DNA of 64,000 nucleotides, taken from contig NZ_CP062233.1 of the NCBI RefSeq assembly GCF_024707525.1, positions 124,001 through 188,000 of the forward strand, given 5' to 3'. This document shows positions 8,701 to 18,266 of this stretch, in pieces. Made by a program: the position numbers and the translations under genes. Below the pieces are notes generated by a model. It saw only the letters and a program-made list of their open reading frames with translations, ran no database searches and had not been told where the DNA came from. Origin of the DNA: Rhizobium sp. TH2 (GTDB taxonomy: Bacteria > Pseudomonadota > Alphaproteobacteria > Rhizobiales > Rhizobiaceae). The number at the start of each line of letters is the position of its first letter. Position 1 is the first letter of the stretch.

Positions 8701-9503
8701 GGTGATGTCAGGTTAACTTTCCTTGAAGGCGTTCGTTGTTAGCTCGCCGCATGAGCCAGAATCCTGTCAGCTACAAACGCCCTCGTTACCCGGCTTCGGT
8801 GATCGCGCACGCGGTCTGGCTGTATTTCCGATTTCCGCTGAGCCTGCGTCTGGTCGAAGAGATGCTGCTGGAGCGCGGCGTCGTGGTTTCCTATGAAACG
8901 ATCCGGTGTTGGGCGAAGAAGTTCGCGCCAGATTAAGCCGGCCGCTTGCGGCGGAGAGCGCCGAATCCAACTGATGTATGGCATCTGGACGAAGTCGTGG
9001 TGACGATCGGCCGCCGCAAACATTGGCTCTGGCGCGCCGTCGATCAGGACGGCTACGTTCTCGACGAAATCGTCCAGGCGCGCCGCAACACCAAGACTGC
9101 CATGCGCCTGCTGATCCGGCTGATGAAGAAGCAGGGATGCCTGCCGAAGCGCATCGTCACCGACAAGCTTGCCTCCTATGGCGCCGCACGGCGGCAGGTA
9201 ATGCCCACGGTCGAGCATCGATCGCTAAAGGGATTGAACAACCGAGCCGAAAACTCGCATCTGCCGCTGCGGAAACGGGAGCGGATCATGCAGCGATTTC
9301 GCTCGCGGGTTCGCTGCAACGTTTCATTAGCGTCTTCTCCGCGGTTCGAAATCTCTTCGTCCCTGCCAGCTCCAAACACTCAGCAATGCCCTTCATCTGC
9401 ATCGCCTCGGAGCGATGGCACATTGGAAGGCGGTCACGTCGACAACCGCCTAATCCAACCAGCGTGCCGAAAGTGTACGTGATCGAGTTAACCTGACATC
9501 ACC
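8701..9503 (+). mobile_element. IS6-family element, about 803 bp, degenerate
   Basis: Perfect 18-bp terminal inverted repeats: GGTGATGTCAGGTTAACT at 8701-8718 and its complement at 9486-9503. The single transposase gene carries a nonsense codon and frameshifts. The flanking octamers (GTTGCCCG on the left, GCTCCAGC on the right) differ, so no 8-bp target duplication remains; this suggests a rearrangement after insertion, for instance replicative fusion or deletion. It abuts the chimeric transporter/transglutaminase locus. Confidence 0.85.
8751..9482 (+). pseudogene. IS6-family transposase, interrupted
   Basis: Start ATG 8751 (MSQNPVSYKRPRYPASVI), typical for IS6 transposases. A TAA at 8934-8936 interrupts the frame between KKFAPD and AGRLRRRAPNP, where relatives have an aromatic residue. 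Downstream the DDE residues are in place: D in DVWHLDEVVVTI, D in IVTDKLASYG and E in RAENSHLPLRKRERIM. After about 9300 the C-terminal sense (GSLQRFISVFSAVRNLFVP, then LHLHRLGAMAHWKAVT) appears in two other frames, so at least two more indels are present. Not functional. Confidence 0.85.
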
Positions 9504-9753
9504 GCTCCAGCTGCAAGCGCGCGCTGCATCGCATCATCAATATTGCTGACCTTGAGTTGAAAAATCGAGCTTACCGCGCCCGGGTTCTCTCGGAAAGAAC
9601 GGTCCACCGTAGGAAGGGATCTTTTCGCGGTTGGGCTTTGAGCTTGCGACCCACATCGGAAGACTTCAGATCCGCATCTCGACGCCGCTAAATCGCCCGT
9701 AAAATTCCCTGCGCGTGGCTTCGGCAGAATCTTGAGTGACGAGATACGAAACT
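9504..9753. other. Intergenic stretch, nothing recognised
   Basis: Between the IS6 element and the small minus-strand gene. No supported gene or structured element seen; a short minus frame here is an extension of the neighbour in another phase. Confidence 0.35.
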
Positions 9754-9975
9754 TTACCTCGCCTCATGTCCCGAGCAAATGCGGGCCGCTTTCGATTCGA
9801 CGTCCTTCGGATCCAGCGTTGCGCTTCCGCCTTGGCGATAAATGTCATCCGAAATGATTTTCGAACAGGCCTCGAAATCAGATGGGCGAAGCAGCATAGC
9901 GCTCACAATACTGGCCGCCGAGAGCGCGATTGCCAGCAAAAAAAGCCCGGCAACGCCCAGCCTGAAGCGCCCCAC
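9754..9975 (-). CDS. small exported or membrane-anchored protein
   Basis: 73 aa. Residues 5-30 form a hydrophobic segment (LGVAGLFLLAIALSAASIVSAML) acting as a signal anchor, followed by a polar region with two Cys (EACSKII and ARICSG). A single disulfide in the periplasm is possible. No family recognised. Confidence 0.5.
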   Translation of the reverse strand: MGRFRLGVAGLFLLAIALSAASIVSAMLLRPSDFEACSKIISDDIYRQGGSATLDPKDVESKAARICSGHEAR

Positions 9976-10105
9976 CGTATGGATTCACTTTTCCCGACAT
10001 ATCTCCAGGTTTCGTGATAGCGGCCCACCTATTCAGTTTGACTTTTCCTCGGCGATCTCGGCCATATCAAGCCGCCAGCATGGCATCGAAGAGGGAGTTG
10101 AAAAC

Positions 10106-10360
10106 ATGGGTATCGAAAGTCTCGTCATATTTCTGATCATCGGAGCAGTCGCAGGCTGGTTAGCCGGTGTTATCGTCAAAGGTTATGGCTTTGGCCTGCT
10201 GGGAAACATCGTCGTGGGCATTGTAGGCGCCCTTATCGCAGGCCTGCTGTTTCCGCGTCTTGGCATAAGCCTGGGGGCTGGCTACGTGGGTGCTATTTTG
10301 TCTGCCGCACTCGGCGCCATTATTCTGTTGCTCCTGCTTCGTCTGATAAGACGGGCTTAA
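10106..10360 (+). CDS. GlsB/YeaQ/YmgE-family stress-response membrane protein
   Basis: 84 aa from ATG 10106, with GAGGGAG at 10091-10097 as ribosome site. Three Gly-rich transmembrane helices: SLVIFLIIGAVAGWLAGVIV, GLLGNIVVGIVGALIAGLLF and YVGAILSAALGAIILLLLLRL. The alternating Gly pattern and 'GYGFGLLGNIVVGIVGA' are hallmarks of the transglycosylase-associated/GlsB family, small inner-membrane proteins induced by stress. A hairpin follows the stop. Confidence 0.85.
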   Translation: MGIESLVIFLIIGAVAGWLAGVIVKGYGFGLLGNIVVGIVGALIAGLLFPRLGISLGAGYVGAILSAALGAIILLLLLRLIRRA

Positions 10361-10373
10361 CTTCAACGATCGT

Positions 10374-10407
10374 CCAATCCGGCGGTACTTCGGTTTCGCC
10401 GGATTGG
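10374..10407 (+). terminator. hairpin after glsB-like gene
   Basis: CCAATCCGGC (10374-10383) pairs perfectly with GCCGGATTGG (10398-10407) with a 14-base loop. No T-run follows, so termination would be weak or Rho-assisted. Confidence 0.45.
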
Positions 10408-10928
10408 GCAAAATCGTCCGCACTTGGTCCTCGAGTTCTTTGACGAGGAGATTTCCGCGTTCCAACACACAGGCAAGCGAAGGTCTTAATGGGAGCAGAA
10501 CCTGAGACCCGTCATTGCTCTGGCTTGGTCCTGATCGGGTTCGACCCCCCGACTTCGTTATAAGTGCCAAACGCTCTCAATAGTAGAGTCCAAGACCCAT
10601 TCAATCTGTTGCGCTTGTAGTGATCACGACATATCCGTGATCAGCAAGGTTCGGCCCAGCGCGGCGCCGAATGCCGCCAGGCTCGCCCACTGTAGGACCA
10701 TGGATCTTCGGAACCAAGCATGTCGATACAAAGCTGAACGCTCGATCGATGCTCTGTGGGACACCGTCTGAGATATCGAATGCACCACTATTTTGCCGCC
10801 TGCGGAGGTGATCCTGATTAAAGTGGGCCTGTTTTATCAGCACACCAAGACGGATCTAATGTGATTGCAACTTCTTTATGAACTCGGCGCGGGCTGCGAA
10901 CCGCCGTTGAAGAATTAAGCCGGCCGCC
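10408..10928. other. Intergenic stretch, nothing recognised
   Basis: Lies between two converging transcription units (glsB-like and livF). A minus-strand 80-codon frame at 10601-10843 has no ribosome site or family resemblance and was not called. Confidence 0.4.
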
Positions 10929-11615
10929 TCAGACACCGAGATATCTGTCCTGGAATTCCGGTGTCAGGGCGTCGGGCGGGCCTTCGAATACCGTCACGCC
11001 CTTTTCCAGCACGAAGCACCGGTCGGCGACCGGCAAAAGTTCGGACAGGGTCTTATCGACGACAAGGATCGATTGGCCGGCCTCTTTGAGGGCCCGGATC
11101 GCCGACCAGATATCGCGGCGGATGACAGGTGCGAGACCCTCAGTCGCTTCGTCGAGAACCAGAAGGGCCGGATTGGTCATCAGCGCGCGGCCAATGGCGA
11201 GCATTTGCTGCTCGCCGCCCGAGAGAGTATTGGCATATTGGCTGCGTCTTTCACCCAATCGGGGAAAAAGCTTGATAACCCGGTCGAGCGTCCATGCGCC
11301 GCCGCGCGCGGCGGCGACCAGATTTTCCGTCACGGTAAGGTTGGGAAAGCAGCGGCGTCCCTCCGGCACGAGGCCGAGGCCGAGGCGCGCGATGCGGTGC
11401 GGCTGCATGCCGGCCACTTTGCGGCCAGCGAACGTGATGCTGCCGGCGCGCGGCCGGACCAGACCGAGGATGGAGTTGATCGTCGTCGTCTTGCCCATGC
11501 CGTTGCGGCCCATCAGCGCCACGACCTCGCCCTCGCTGATATCGAGAGATACGCCGAACAACGCCTGGGAGGCACCATAGAAGACTTCAAGTCCCTGGAC
11601 AGAAAGCATTGTCAT
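10929..11615 (-). CDS. livF: branched-chain amino-acid type ABC transporter, ATP-binding protein LivF
   Basis: 228 aa, normal length. Walker A GRNGMGKTT (about residue 36), ABC signature LSGGEQQMLAIGRAL, Walker B LLVLDEATEGLAP. In this family LivF pairs with LivG on the cytosolic face of the LivH/LivM channel. Its ATG overlaps the livG stop by four bases (ATGA), so translation is coupled. It is the last gene of the operon. The H-loop region reads ILVVDKTLSELLP, with Asp-Lys in place of the usual Glu-His; this is also seen in some LivF-like proteins and may reflect unequal roles of the two ATPase sites. Confidence 0.9.
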   Translation of the reverse strand: MTMLSVQGLEVFYGASQALFGVSLDISEGEVVALMGRNGMGKTTTINSILGLVRPRAGSITFAGRKVAGMQPHRIARLGLGLVPEGRRCFPNLTVTENLVAAARGGAWTLDRVIKLFPRLGERRSQYANTLSGGEQQMLAIGRALMTNPALLVLDEATEGLAPVIRRDIWSAIRALKEAGQSILVVDKTLSELLPVADRCFVLEKGVTVFEGPPDALTPEFQDRYLGV

Positions 11616-12361
11616 GCCGTCTCTCCTAGATAGGCACGGCGGACTTCGGGGTCGTTGCGGATCTGATCCACCGTGCCGGTGGCGATGATCCGTCCATATA
11701 CGAGGACCGATATCCGGTCGGCCAAGGCGAAGACCGCATCCATGTCGTGCTCGACCAGCAGGATCGGCGCTTCATGCCGCAGGCCGTCGAGGAACCTTGT
11801 CAGGGTCTTCGAGCCTTCGGGGCCCATCCCGGCCATCGGCTCGTCAAACAGGAACGCCTTCGAGCGGAGTGCTAGTGCGATCGCGATCTCGAGCTGGCGG
11901 CGTTCGCCGTGTGACAGTTCGGCGGCCGGCAAGCGGGCGCGGCCGGCCAGGCCAACGCGCTCCAGTACGGCCATCGCGGGGCCGGTCAGGCTCTTGTCGC
12001 CGGAGACGGACCGGAAGAACCGGAAGCTTGAGCCCTGGCGTGCCTGCACGGCGAGCATGACATTGCGCAACGCCGAGAATTCCGGCGCCAGAGACGAGAT
12101 CTGGAAGCTGCGGCCCAAGCCTGCTCGTGCCCGCGCGGCCATATCCATGCCGGCCATGTCCCGGCCGAGAAAATGGATCGCGCCGCTGTCGAGCCTGATC
12201 GAGCCGGAGATCTGGTGGATCAGCGTGCTCTTTCCCGCACCGTTGGGGCCGATCAAAGCATGGATCTCGCCCGGCATCAGGTCGAGGCTGACGCCATCCG
12301 TGGCCTTCAGCGCGCCGAAGGATTTTCTGAGGTCGCGTATTTCGAGGACCGGCTCAGCCAT
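11612..12361 (-). CDS. livG: branched-chain amino-acid type ABC transporter, ATP-binding protein LivG
   Basis: 249 aa. Walker A GPNGAGKST, signature LSHGERRQLEIAIAL, Walker B AFLFDEPMAGMGPEG, H-loop LLVEHDMDAVF, and the LivG-type C-terminal extension (GRIIATGTVDQIRNDPEVRRAYLGE). Overlaps livM upstream by eight bases and livF downstream by four. All catalytic residues are present. Confidence 0.92.
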   Translation of the reverse strand: MAEPVLEIRDLRKSFGALKATDGVSLDLMPGEIHALIGPNGAGKSTLIHQISGSIRLDSGAIHFLGRDMAGMDMAARARAGLGRSFQISSLAPEFSALRNVMLAVQARQGSSFRFFRSVSGDKSLTGPAMAVLERVGLAGRARLPAAELSHGERRQLEIAIALALRSKAFLFDEPMAGMGPEGSKTLTRFLDGLRHEAPILLVEHDMDAVFALADRISVLVYGRIIATGTVDQIRNDPEVRRAYLGETA

Positions 12362-13343
12362 GGCGGACGTTTCCTGACAGCAGGCCGAGAAGTCCGCCCC
12401 GCGCGAACAGCACGACGCCGAGCAGAACGAGGCCGAGGAAGAACTGCCAGCGCTCGGTCAATCCGCCGAGTGCATATTCGAAGAGCACATAGAGCGCAGC
12501 ACCGGCGACCGGGCCGAAGAGCCGGCCTTTGCCACCCAGGATGATGAGCACGATCAATTCGCCGGACATATGCCAGGACAGCATCGAAGGACTGACGAAC
12601 TTGTTGAGATCGGCGAAGAGCGCGCCGGCGACGCCCGTGATCATCGCCGAAATGACGAAGGCAGTCAGCCTGATGCCGAACGGCGCGATGCCGACCGCGG
12701 AAAGGCGCGTCGCATTCTGTCTTGCCGCCTGCAGCGCGGCGCCGAAGCGCGAGCCCTGGAGCAGCCAGAATAGGCCAAGCGCCAGCATCAACATGCAATA
12801 GCAGATGAGGAAATAAGGCAGCGGTTTGGCCGTGTTCAGGCCCGGGAACTCATTCCTGATATAGATGGACAGCCCGTCTCCGCCGCCATAGGCAGGCCAT
12901 GACTCGGCGAAATAGTAGATCATCTGCGCGAAGGCGAGCGTGATCATGATGAAATAGACGCCTGTCGTACGCAAACTGATCGCGCCGATCGGGAGGGCAA
13001 TCAGGGCGCAAACCACGACCGCGATCAGCCAAATGACCGGCATGGATGTCGTGCCGTCGAATCCGAAAACCAGCGGCGTCGCTTCGTAGGCATGCGTCGC
13101 GAGAATGCCGGCGACGTAGCCGCCCAATCCGAAGAAGGCCGCGTGTCCGAAGGACACGAGCCCACCTAGGCCGAGCGCGATATTGATGCCGACCGCCGCC
13201 AGCGCCAGTACCGCGATACGTGCAGCGAGGGTGACGTAGAACGGTTCGCCGAATGCAGACGCGCCGAGCGGCACCGCCAGCAAGAGCAGGGCCAGCAGCG
13301 TGTTGACCAGGATTTCTCTGTTCATGCCGGGGTGGCTCACCAT
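12354..13343 (-). CDS. livM: branched-chain amino-acid type ABC transporter permease LivM
   Basis: 329 aa; the start at 13343 (MVSHPGMNREILV) could also be the Met six codons later. About ten hydrophobic segments. The family signature GLGGLVSFGHAAFFGLGGYVAG follows an ALAAVGINIALG segment, and the coupling helix region lies near RNATRLSAVGIAPF. LivM forms the transmembrane pore with LivH. Starts eight bases after the livH stop. Confidence 0.9.
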   Translation of the reverse strand: MVSHPGMNREILVNTLLALLLLAVPLGASAFGEPFYVTLAARIAVLALAAVGINIALGLGGLVSFGHAAFFGLGGYVAGILATHAYEATPLVFGFDGTTSMPVIWLIAVVVCALIALPIGAISLRTTGVYFIMITLAFAQMIYYFAESWPAYGGGDGLSIYIRNEFPGLNTAKPLPYFLICYCMLMLALGLFWLLQGSRFGAALQAARQNATRLSAVGIAPFGIRLTAFVISAMITGVAGALFADLNKFVSPSMLSWHMSGELIVLIILGGKGRLFGPVAGAALYVLFEYALGGLTERWQFFLGLVLLGVVLFARGGLLGLLSGNVRHG

Positions 13344-13350
13344 GACCGCC

Positions 13351-14271
13351 TCATGTCTGTGCCGAAAACAGGCCGCTCGGCCTGAAGGCGAGGATGAGCG
13401 CCATTACGATGTAGATCAGCATCGAAGCCACTGCAGCGCCGATCGTGCTGGCCTGCGCCGCCGGAAGGGCCAGGGCGAGCATTTTCGGAAGTAGGAAACG
13501 GCCCATCGTATCGACCAGTCCGACAAGGAGGGCACCGAACATCGCGCCCTTTATCGATCCGATGCCGCCGATGACGATGACGACGAAGGCGAGGATCAAC
13601 ACTGGCTCGCCCATCCCGACCTGAACTGATTGCAAAGCGCCGACCAGGGCGCCCGCGAGACCGGCAAGGGCCGCTCCGAGCGCGAAGACCACGGTGTCGA
13701 GCGTCCGGATATCGACGCCGAGTGCGGCAATCATTTCCCGGTCGGACTCGCCGGCGCGAATGCGCATGCCGAGACGGGTGCGCGAGATCAGGACATAGAG
13801 GCCTACCGCGACCACTACGCCGACGCCGATGATGGCAAGACGGTAGAGCTGGTATTGACCGACGCCGGGTAGCGGGACTGCGCCCTGGAGAAGCGGTGGG
13901 ATGTTCAGATAGAGAGGAAACGAGCCGAACAGCCAGCGCGTGCCCTCCGAGAGGATGAGGATCAGCGCGAAGGTGGCGAGCACCTGATCGAGATGATCGC
14001 GTTCATAAAGCCTGCGGATGACGACGATTTCGATGATCGCGCCGGCGGCCGCCGCCGCGACCAGGCTGGCCACCAGCCCGAGCCAGAATGAACCGGTCGC
14101 CGCAGCGACGGCCGCGCAGGCAAAGGCGCCGATCATGAACAGCGAGCCGTGAGCGAGGTTGATGAGGCCCATGACGCCGAAGATCAACGTCAGCCCCGCA
14201 GCCATCAGGAACAGCATCACCCCCAACTGCAGCCCGTTTAGAATTTGCTCTACCAGCAGTGCGATGGACAT
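13351..14271 (-). CDS. livH: branched-chain amino-acid type ABC transporter permease LivH
   Basis: 306 aa with eight to nine hydrophobic helices and the LivH motif GLINLAHGSLFMIGAF (about residues 33-48). The coupling segment is MRIRAGESDREMIAALGVDI. Length and order are normal. The gap of 105 bp to the upstream binding-protein gene is the largest in the operon; no clear terminator hairpin was spotted in it. Confidence 0.92.
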   Translation of the reverse strand: MSIALLVEQILNGLQLGVMLFLMAAGLTLIFGVMGLINLAHGSLFMIGAFACAAVAAATGSFWLGLVASLVAAAAAGAIIEIVVIRRLYERDHLDQVLATFALILILSEGTRWLFGSFPLYLNIPPLLQGAVPLPGVGQYQLYRLAIIGVGVVVAVGLYVLISRTRLGMRIRAGESDREMIAALGVDIRTLDTVVFALGAALAGLAGALVGALQSVQVGMGEPVLILAFVVIVIGGIGSIKGAMFGALLVGLVDTMGRFLLPKMLALALPAAQASTIGAAVASMLIYIVMALILAFRPSGLFSAQT

Positions 14272-14376
14272 GGGCGATCGTCTGTTCTCGATTCAGGAAA
14301 CGATGCGAGTGCGAGGCATGCGCCGACAGTCAATCTGCCGGCGCGCGAGCCCGTGAAACGCCGGTGATGGCGGAGC

Positions 14377-15513
14377 CTACATCTTGCACTGTTCGGCGTA
14401 AGCGTCCTTGTGCTGCTCAAAGGCTGTGGCGATGATCTTGTTGGTCAGCACGTCGCCTTCTTTCACAACCTCGCGGACATAGATGTCCTGGATCGGATGG
14501 TTATTGGTGTTGAAGGAGAACTTGCCTCGCACCGATTTGAAGTCCGCGGCCTTGAGTGCGGCACGGAACGCGTCCTTGTCTTTGACGCTCGCCTTGGACA
14601 ACGCCGAGAGGATCAGGTTGGCCGTGTCCCAGCTCTGGGCAGCATAGACCGAGGGCAGACGATCGTATTCGGTCTTGAACGCTTCGACGAACTTCTTGTT
14701 GGCTTCGTTGTCGAGATCCTTCGCCCAGCTTGCTGAATTCTTGACCCCGAGGGCCGCGTCACCCACGGCCGGTAGAATGTCCTGGCTGAACGAGAATGCG
14801 GGGCCGAGAAGAGGTGTGTTGACGCCCGACTGGGCATATTGCTTCATGAACGCGATGCCCATACCGCCGGGTAAGAAAAAGTACACCGAATCCGCGCCGG
14901 AGTCGCGGATCTGGGCGATTTCCGCAGCATAATCCGGCTGGCCGATCTGGGTATAGATCTCGCCGGCCAGTTCGCCCTCGTAATAACGCTTGAAGCCGGT
15001 CAACGCATCCTTGCCGGCCGGATAGTTCGGCGCGAGGATGAACGTCTTCTTGTAATCCTTGTTGGCATACTCTCCCATCGCCTCGTGGAAATTGTCGTTC
15101 TGGTAGGCGACGTTGAAGTAGTTCGGATTGCATTTGGCGCCGGCAAGCGTCGACGGCCCGGCGTTCGGCGACAGATAAATGATGTCCTGCCCCACCACAC
15201 TCGGCACGACCGCCATGGCGAGGTTCGACCAGATGATGCCGGTCATCAGGTCAACCTTGTCGCTTTGGATCATCTTTTCGGCAAGCTGGACGGCGATTTC
15301 GGGCTTTTGTGCGTCGTCCTCGATGACCAGTTCGATCTCCTTGTTGCCGGAAAGCTTAATGGCGAGGGTGAATGCATCGCGCATATCGATGCCGAGGCCC
15401 GCGCCGCCGCCCGAAAGCGTGGTGATGATGCCGATCTTCACCGGCTCGGCATATGCAAGGCTTGATGCAGCCAGCGACAGGCCGACGATGCCGGCTACGA
15501 TGATTTTCCTCAT
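14377..15513 (-). CDS. periplasmic substrate-binding protein of a liv-type ABC importer
   Basis: 378 aa. Signal peptide residues 1-22 (MRKIIVAGIVGLSLAASSLAYA). The mature protein begins EPVKIGIITTLSGGGAGLGID, the type 1 periplasmic-binding fold start used by LivJ/K-like and aromatic-acid-binding proteins. First gene of the operon, with a very strong ribosome site (AGGAGGAGG) before ATG 15513. The substrate cannot be read from sequence: the HAAT family includes branched-chain amino acids, amides, urea and aromatic acids, and this length and start also occur in the aromatic-type group. An IS5 element lies about 300 bp upstream and might affect expression. Confidence 0.88.
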   Translation of the reverse strand: MRKIIVAGIVGLSLAASSLAYAEPVKIGIITTLSGGGAGLGIDMRDAFTLAIKLSGNKEIELVIEDDAQKPEIAVQLAEKMIQSDKVDLMTGIIWSNLAMAVVPSVVGQDIIYLSPNAGPSTLAGAKCNPNYFNVAYQNDNFHEAMGEYANKDYKKTFILAPNYPAGKDALTGFKRYYEGELAGEIYTQIGQPDYAAEIAQIRDSGADSVYFFLPGGMGIAFMKQYAQSGVNTPLLGPAFSFSQDILPAVGDAALGVKNSASWAKDLDNEANKKFVEAFKTEYDRLPSVYAAQSWDTANLILSALSKASVKDKDAFRAALKAADFKSVRGKFSFNTNNHPIQDIYVREVVKEGDVLTNKIIATAFEQHKDAYAEQCKM

Positions 15514-15821
15514 TATGGTCCTCCTCCTGGTGTTCCCGATATTCAGTCGTCACCTGTTCCAAGCACGGTGCAAACGTCCATGCGGTAATGCGTTCCGCAC
15601 TGGCAACGGATTGCGCCGCCACCGGCAGAAACGGATTCCGAAATCGAACCGACCGATCTCCCTTGCATGGGTCCCGGCGCCTTTTATGCACGGGACCGCG
15701 ATGGTCGATCAACCGGCCTCTCATATGCGCTGCCTGCCTTGAGAATCTACTCAAGAGTCGCATCAGTCAGATGATAGTTCAAGCATAAAATTTCGCAGGC
15801 TCAGCGGAAACGGAAAATAGA
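15514..15821. other. Upstream region of the liv operon
   Basis: Non-coding. It must hold the operon promoter on the minus strand; I could not identify a confident -35/-10 pair or operator. Its far edge is the left end of an IS5-type element. Confidence 0.4.
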
Positions 15822-16938
15822 GGCGCTGGTGCACGGACCAAATTTCAACAGTTCCCGCCTATGTAGCTTCGATTGAAAACAGCTTGATTGATCATCCATG
15901 CCACACAAACATAACGCCGCTCGCCGTCATCACATCAGCAAGATGAATTAAGGTGACGAACTGGGCCGAGTATGATGCGGGTCTGCGCCAACGTGGCAGT
16001 CTGACCATTTGGGTGACGTCGGAGGCTGTGGACGGTTGGGCAGCACCACGACGCAAGACAAGAGGAGGCCAGCCGCGTTATTCCAATCTGGCGATAGAGA
16101 CCGCCCTGACCCTGGGCCTCGTATTCGGCTTGCGGCTGCGCCAGGCGGAGGGCTTTCTGACATCAGTGCTGCGGCTGATGGGACTGGATCTCGCCGTTCC
16201 CGACCATACGACGCTGAGCCGTCGGGCGAACAAATGGCGATCGCCGAACAAGCGGCAAGGTCATCGACTCCCAGGAAAAGGGCCTTTCCATGTTCTCGTC
16301 GACAGCACCGGGCTGGAGGTCTACGGCGCCGGCCAATGGCTGGAAGAGAAGCATGGTGCCAACTCCCGTCGGCGATGGCGGAAACTGCACCTGGCGCTGG
16401 ATGCCGACAGCGGCGAGATCATCGCTCACGTCATGACCGACCAGGATGACGGCGACGCCTCGCAGGTGGAGATGTTGCTCGACCAGATCGACGACCCCAT
16501 CGGCCAGTTCACGGCCGATGGGGCTTACGACGGCAACCCAACTTATGACGCCGTGACCAAGCATAGCGCCGGCGCTGCGGTGGTCATTCCGCCACGCGCC
16601 AATGCGGTGGGACGGCCAGACACCGATCTCTCCTGCCAACGAGACCGTCATATCGCTGCGATCAACGCCGATGGACGGATGAAATGGCAGGCCGCTACCG
16701 ACTACGGCAAGCGATCTCTGGTCGAGACCGCGTTCGGTCGCTATAAGTCGATTATCGGGCACCGACTGAGGGCACGCTCATTCGCCGCGCAACAGACGGA
16801 AGTCGCCATCGGCTGCGCCATCCTCAATCGAATGCTGGCATGCGCGCGCCCGAAGTCCGTCCGGTGCGTGACAGCTCCCGCATAGACACAGCATCAAAGA
16901 CGGAAATCCGTTCAGTTATCGACCGATGCACCAACGCC
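15822..16938 (+). mobile_element. IS5-type element, about 1.1 kb
   Basis: Contains one intact transposase gene. Candidate ends are an imperfect inverted repeat: GGCGCTGGTGCA at 15822-15833 and, read inward from the right, GGCGTTGGTGCA ending at 16938 (11 of 12 identical). No matching target duplication was seen, so the ends are provisional. Confidence 0.6.
15953..16885 (+). CDS. IS5-family DDE transposase
   Basis: 310 aa with a GTG start preceded by AAGG. Intact frame. N-terminal helical domain (LAIETALTLGLVFGLRLRQ), first Asp in HVLVDSTGLEVYG, second in FTADGAYDGNPTYD, and the Y-(2)-R-(3)-E-(6)-K signature in YGKRSLVETAFGRYK. Belongs to the long single-frame IS5 transposases (IS903-like size), distinct from the two-frame element at 3417. 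Could be active. Confidence 0.85.
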   Translation: MTNWAEYDAGLRQRGSLTIWVTSEAVDGWAAPRRKTRGGQPRYSNLAIETALTLGLVFGLRLRQAEGFLTSVLRLMGLDLAVPDHTTLSRRANKWRSPNKRQGHRLPGKGPFHVLVDSTGLEVYGAGQWLEEKHGANSRRRWRKLHLALDADSGEIIAHVMTDQDDGDASQVEMLLDQIDDPIGQFTADGAYDGNPTYDAVTKHSAGAAVVIPPRANAVGRPDTDLSCQRDRHIAAINADGRMKWQAATDYGKRSLVETAFGRYKSIIGHRLRARSFAAQQTEVAIGCAILNRMLACARPKSVRCVTAPA

Positions 16939-17042
16939 GGACGCGATTCAAAAAACTTTCGCTATGGCCGGAAAGTCGGACAAGCATGCGGAACGGCAGC
17001 CGCCTTCTTGCATTGTTCCGGCATAAGAACTCGGATGACGTC

Positions 17043-18020
17043 ATGCTTGAAAAGGCAAACACCAAACCGGAGGAAGACCCTCACGGGCGACTAGCCGAAC
17101 GGCCTTCCGAGATACCCGCTCTTGGTCTGTGGGATGTGATTGTCCGGGTTTATAGCGAGGTGGTCGCCGACCGCGTAACCTTGATCGCCGCCGGCGCGAC
17201 TTACTTTATTGTTCTGGCGCTGTTTCCAGGAATGGGCGTTCTCGTTTCAATCTACGGCTTCATGTCCGATCCCTCCGATATTGGCGAGCAAATGGGGTTC
17301 GTCAGCTCTTTTCTGCCGCCAGGGGCGTTCGACCTTCTTTTGCCGCAGTTGCAAGCGCTTTCGAGCAAAGGCCGGTCAGAGCTGAGTTTTGCCTTCGGGT
17401 TGAGTCTGCTGCTCGCCTTTTGGAGTGCCACCAGCGGTGTGAAAGCACTATTTGATGCCATGAACATCGCGTACGCAGAAGTCGAAAAACGCAGTCTGGT
17501 TCGCCTCAATCTCATGGCATTCGGGTTCACATTAGGCGCTATAATCGTGCTCGTACTTTTGCTCGCGATCATCGGGGTCATCCCGCTGATATTGAAGGCG
17601 CTTTACCTCGACCAATGGGCGGAACTGCTGGCACGGGTCGCGCGATGGCCGTTCGTGCTGCTTCTGAGCGGATGCGCGACCATGGTAATTTATCGATACG
17701 GACCGAGCAGGGAGAACGCCAAGCTACGCTGGATTACATGGGGAGCGGCGTTCAGCACGCTTACATGGGCAGTTACTACGGTAGCGTTTTCAGTCTATTT
17801 ACTCAACTTTGCCAACTATAATGCTACCTACGGAACGCTGGGCGCTCTTGTTGCCTTTATGATCTGGATCTGGTTGTCAATCGTAATCCTTATCGTCGGC
17901 GCGGAACTGAATGCCGAGCTCGAACATCAAACAAAATGCGATTCAACAACGGGCCCGCCCCGTCCTATGGGCGAACGAGGTGCAGTGATGGCCGACACAT
18001 TGGGTGAAGAGGCAGGTTAA
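17043..18020 (+). CDS. YihY/virulence factor BrkB family membrane protein
   Basis: 325 aa from ATG 17043 (MLEKANTKPEEDPHG); in-frame ATGs at 16926 and 16986 lie in or next to the IS end and are less likely. Six predicted helices. The family start is clear: EIPALGLWDVIVRVYSEVVADRVTLIAAGATYFIVLALFPG, then FGLSLLLAFWSATSGVKALFDAMNIAY and the closing FANYNATYGTLGALVAFMIWIWLSIVILIVGAELNAELE. The family was once annotated as RNase BN; its transport role is unresolved. The IS5 element immediately upstream may have replaced the native promoter. Confidence 0.85.
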   Translation: MLEKANTKPEEDPHGRLAERPSEIPALGLWDVIVRVYSEVVADRVTLIAAGATYFIVLALFPGMGVLVSIYGFMSDPSDIGEQMGFVSSFLPPGAFDLLLPQLQALSSKGRSELSFAFGLSLLLAFWSATSGVKALFDAMNIAYAEVEKRSLVRLNLMAFGFTLGAIIVLVLLLAIIGVIPLILKALYLDQWAELLARVARWPFVLLLSGCATMVIYRYGPSRENAKLRWITWGAAFSTLTWAVTTVAFSVYLLNFANYNATYGTLGALVAFMIWIWLSIVILIVGAELNAELEHQTKCDSTTGPPRPMGERGAVMADTLGEEAG

Positions 18021-18266
18021 CAACCTTCATGGATTTTCGCTGGGTGAAGGTGTCGTAATACTCGACCATCTTCCAATAGGAATGCAGGGGCGGACGCGGT
18101 TACCCCGGCGATACTCATTGCCGCTTCACGGAACGCCCCCGAAATCACAATGCCCGCCGGATGCCTGCCCTTAGAAACTCATCGGCGGTCTTTCGGCTCG
18201 GTGATCAGTCCGGGAACGTTCGAACGCTATCACTGTTGTATCCTGTCCAATTCGGAAGGAAAGTTC

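Noticed and set aside
10525..10560. GGGTTCGACCCCC, resembling a tRNA T-arm
   Set aside because: No cloverleaf could be built upstream on either strand.
10601..10843. 80-codon minus-strand frame
   Set aside because: No ribosome site, no recognisable composition, lies in an otherwise empty region.
11073..12544. Long plus-strand frames across livF and livG
   Set aside because: Arg/Pro/Ala-rich shadows of the high-GC ABC transporter genes, which carry complete motifs on the minus strand.
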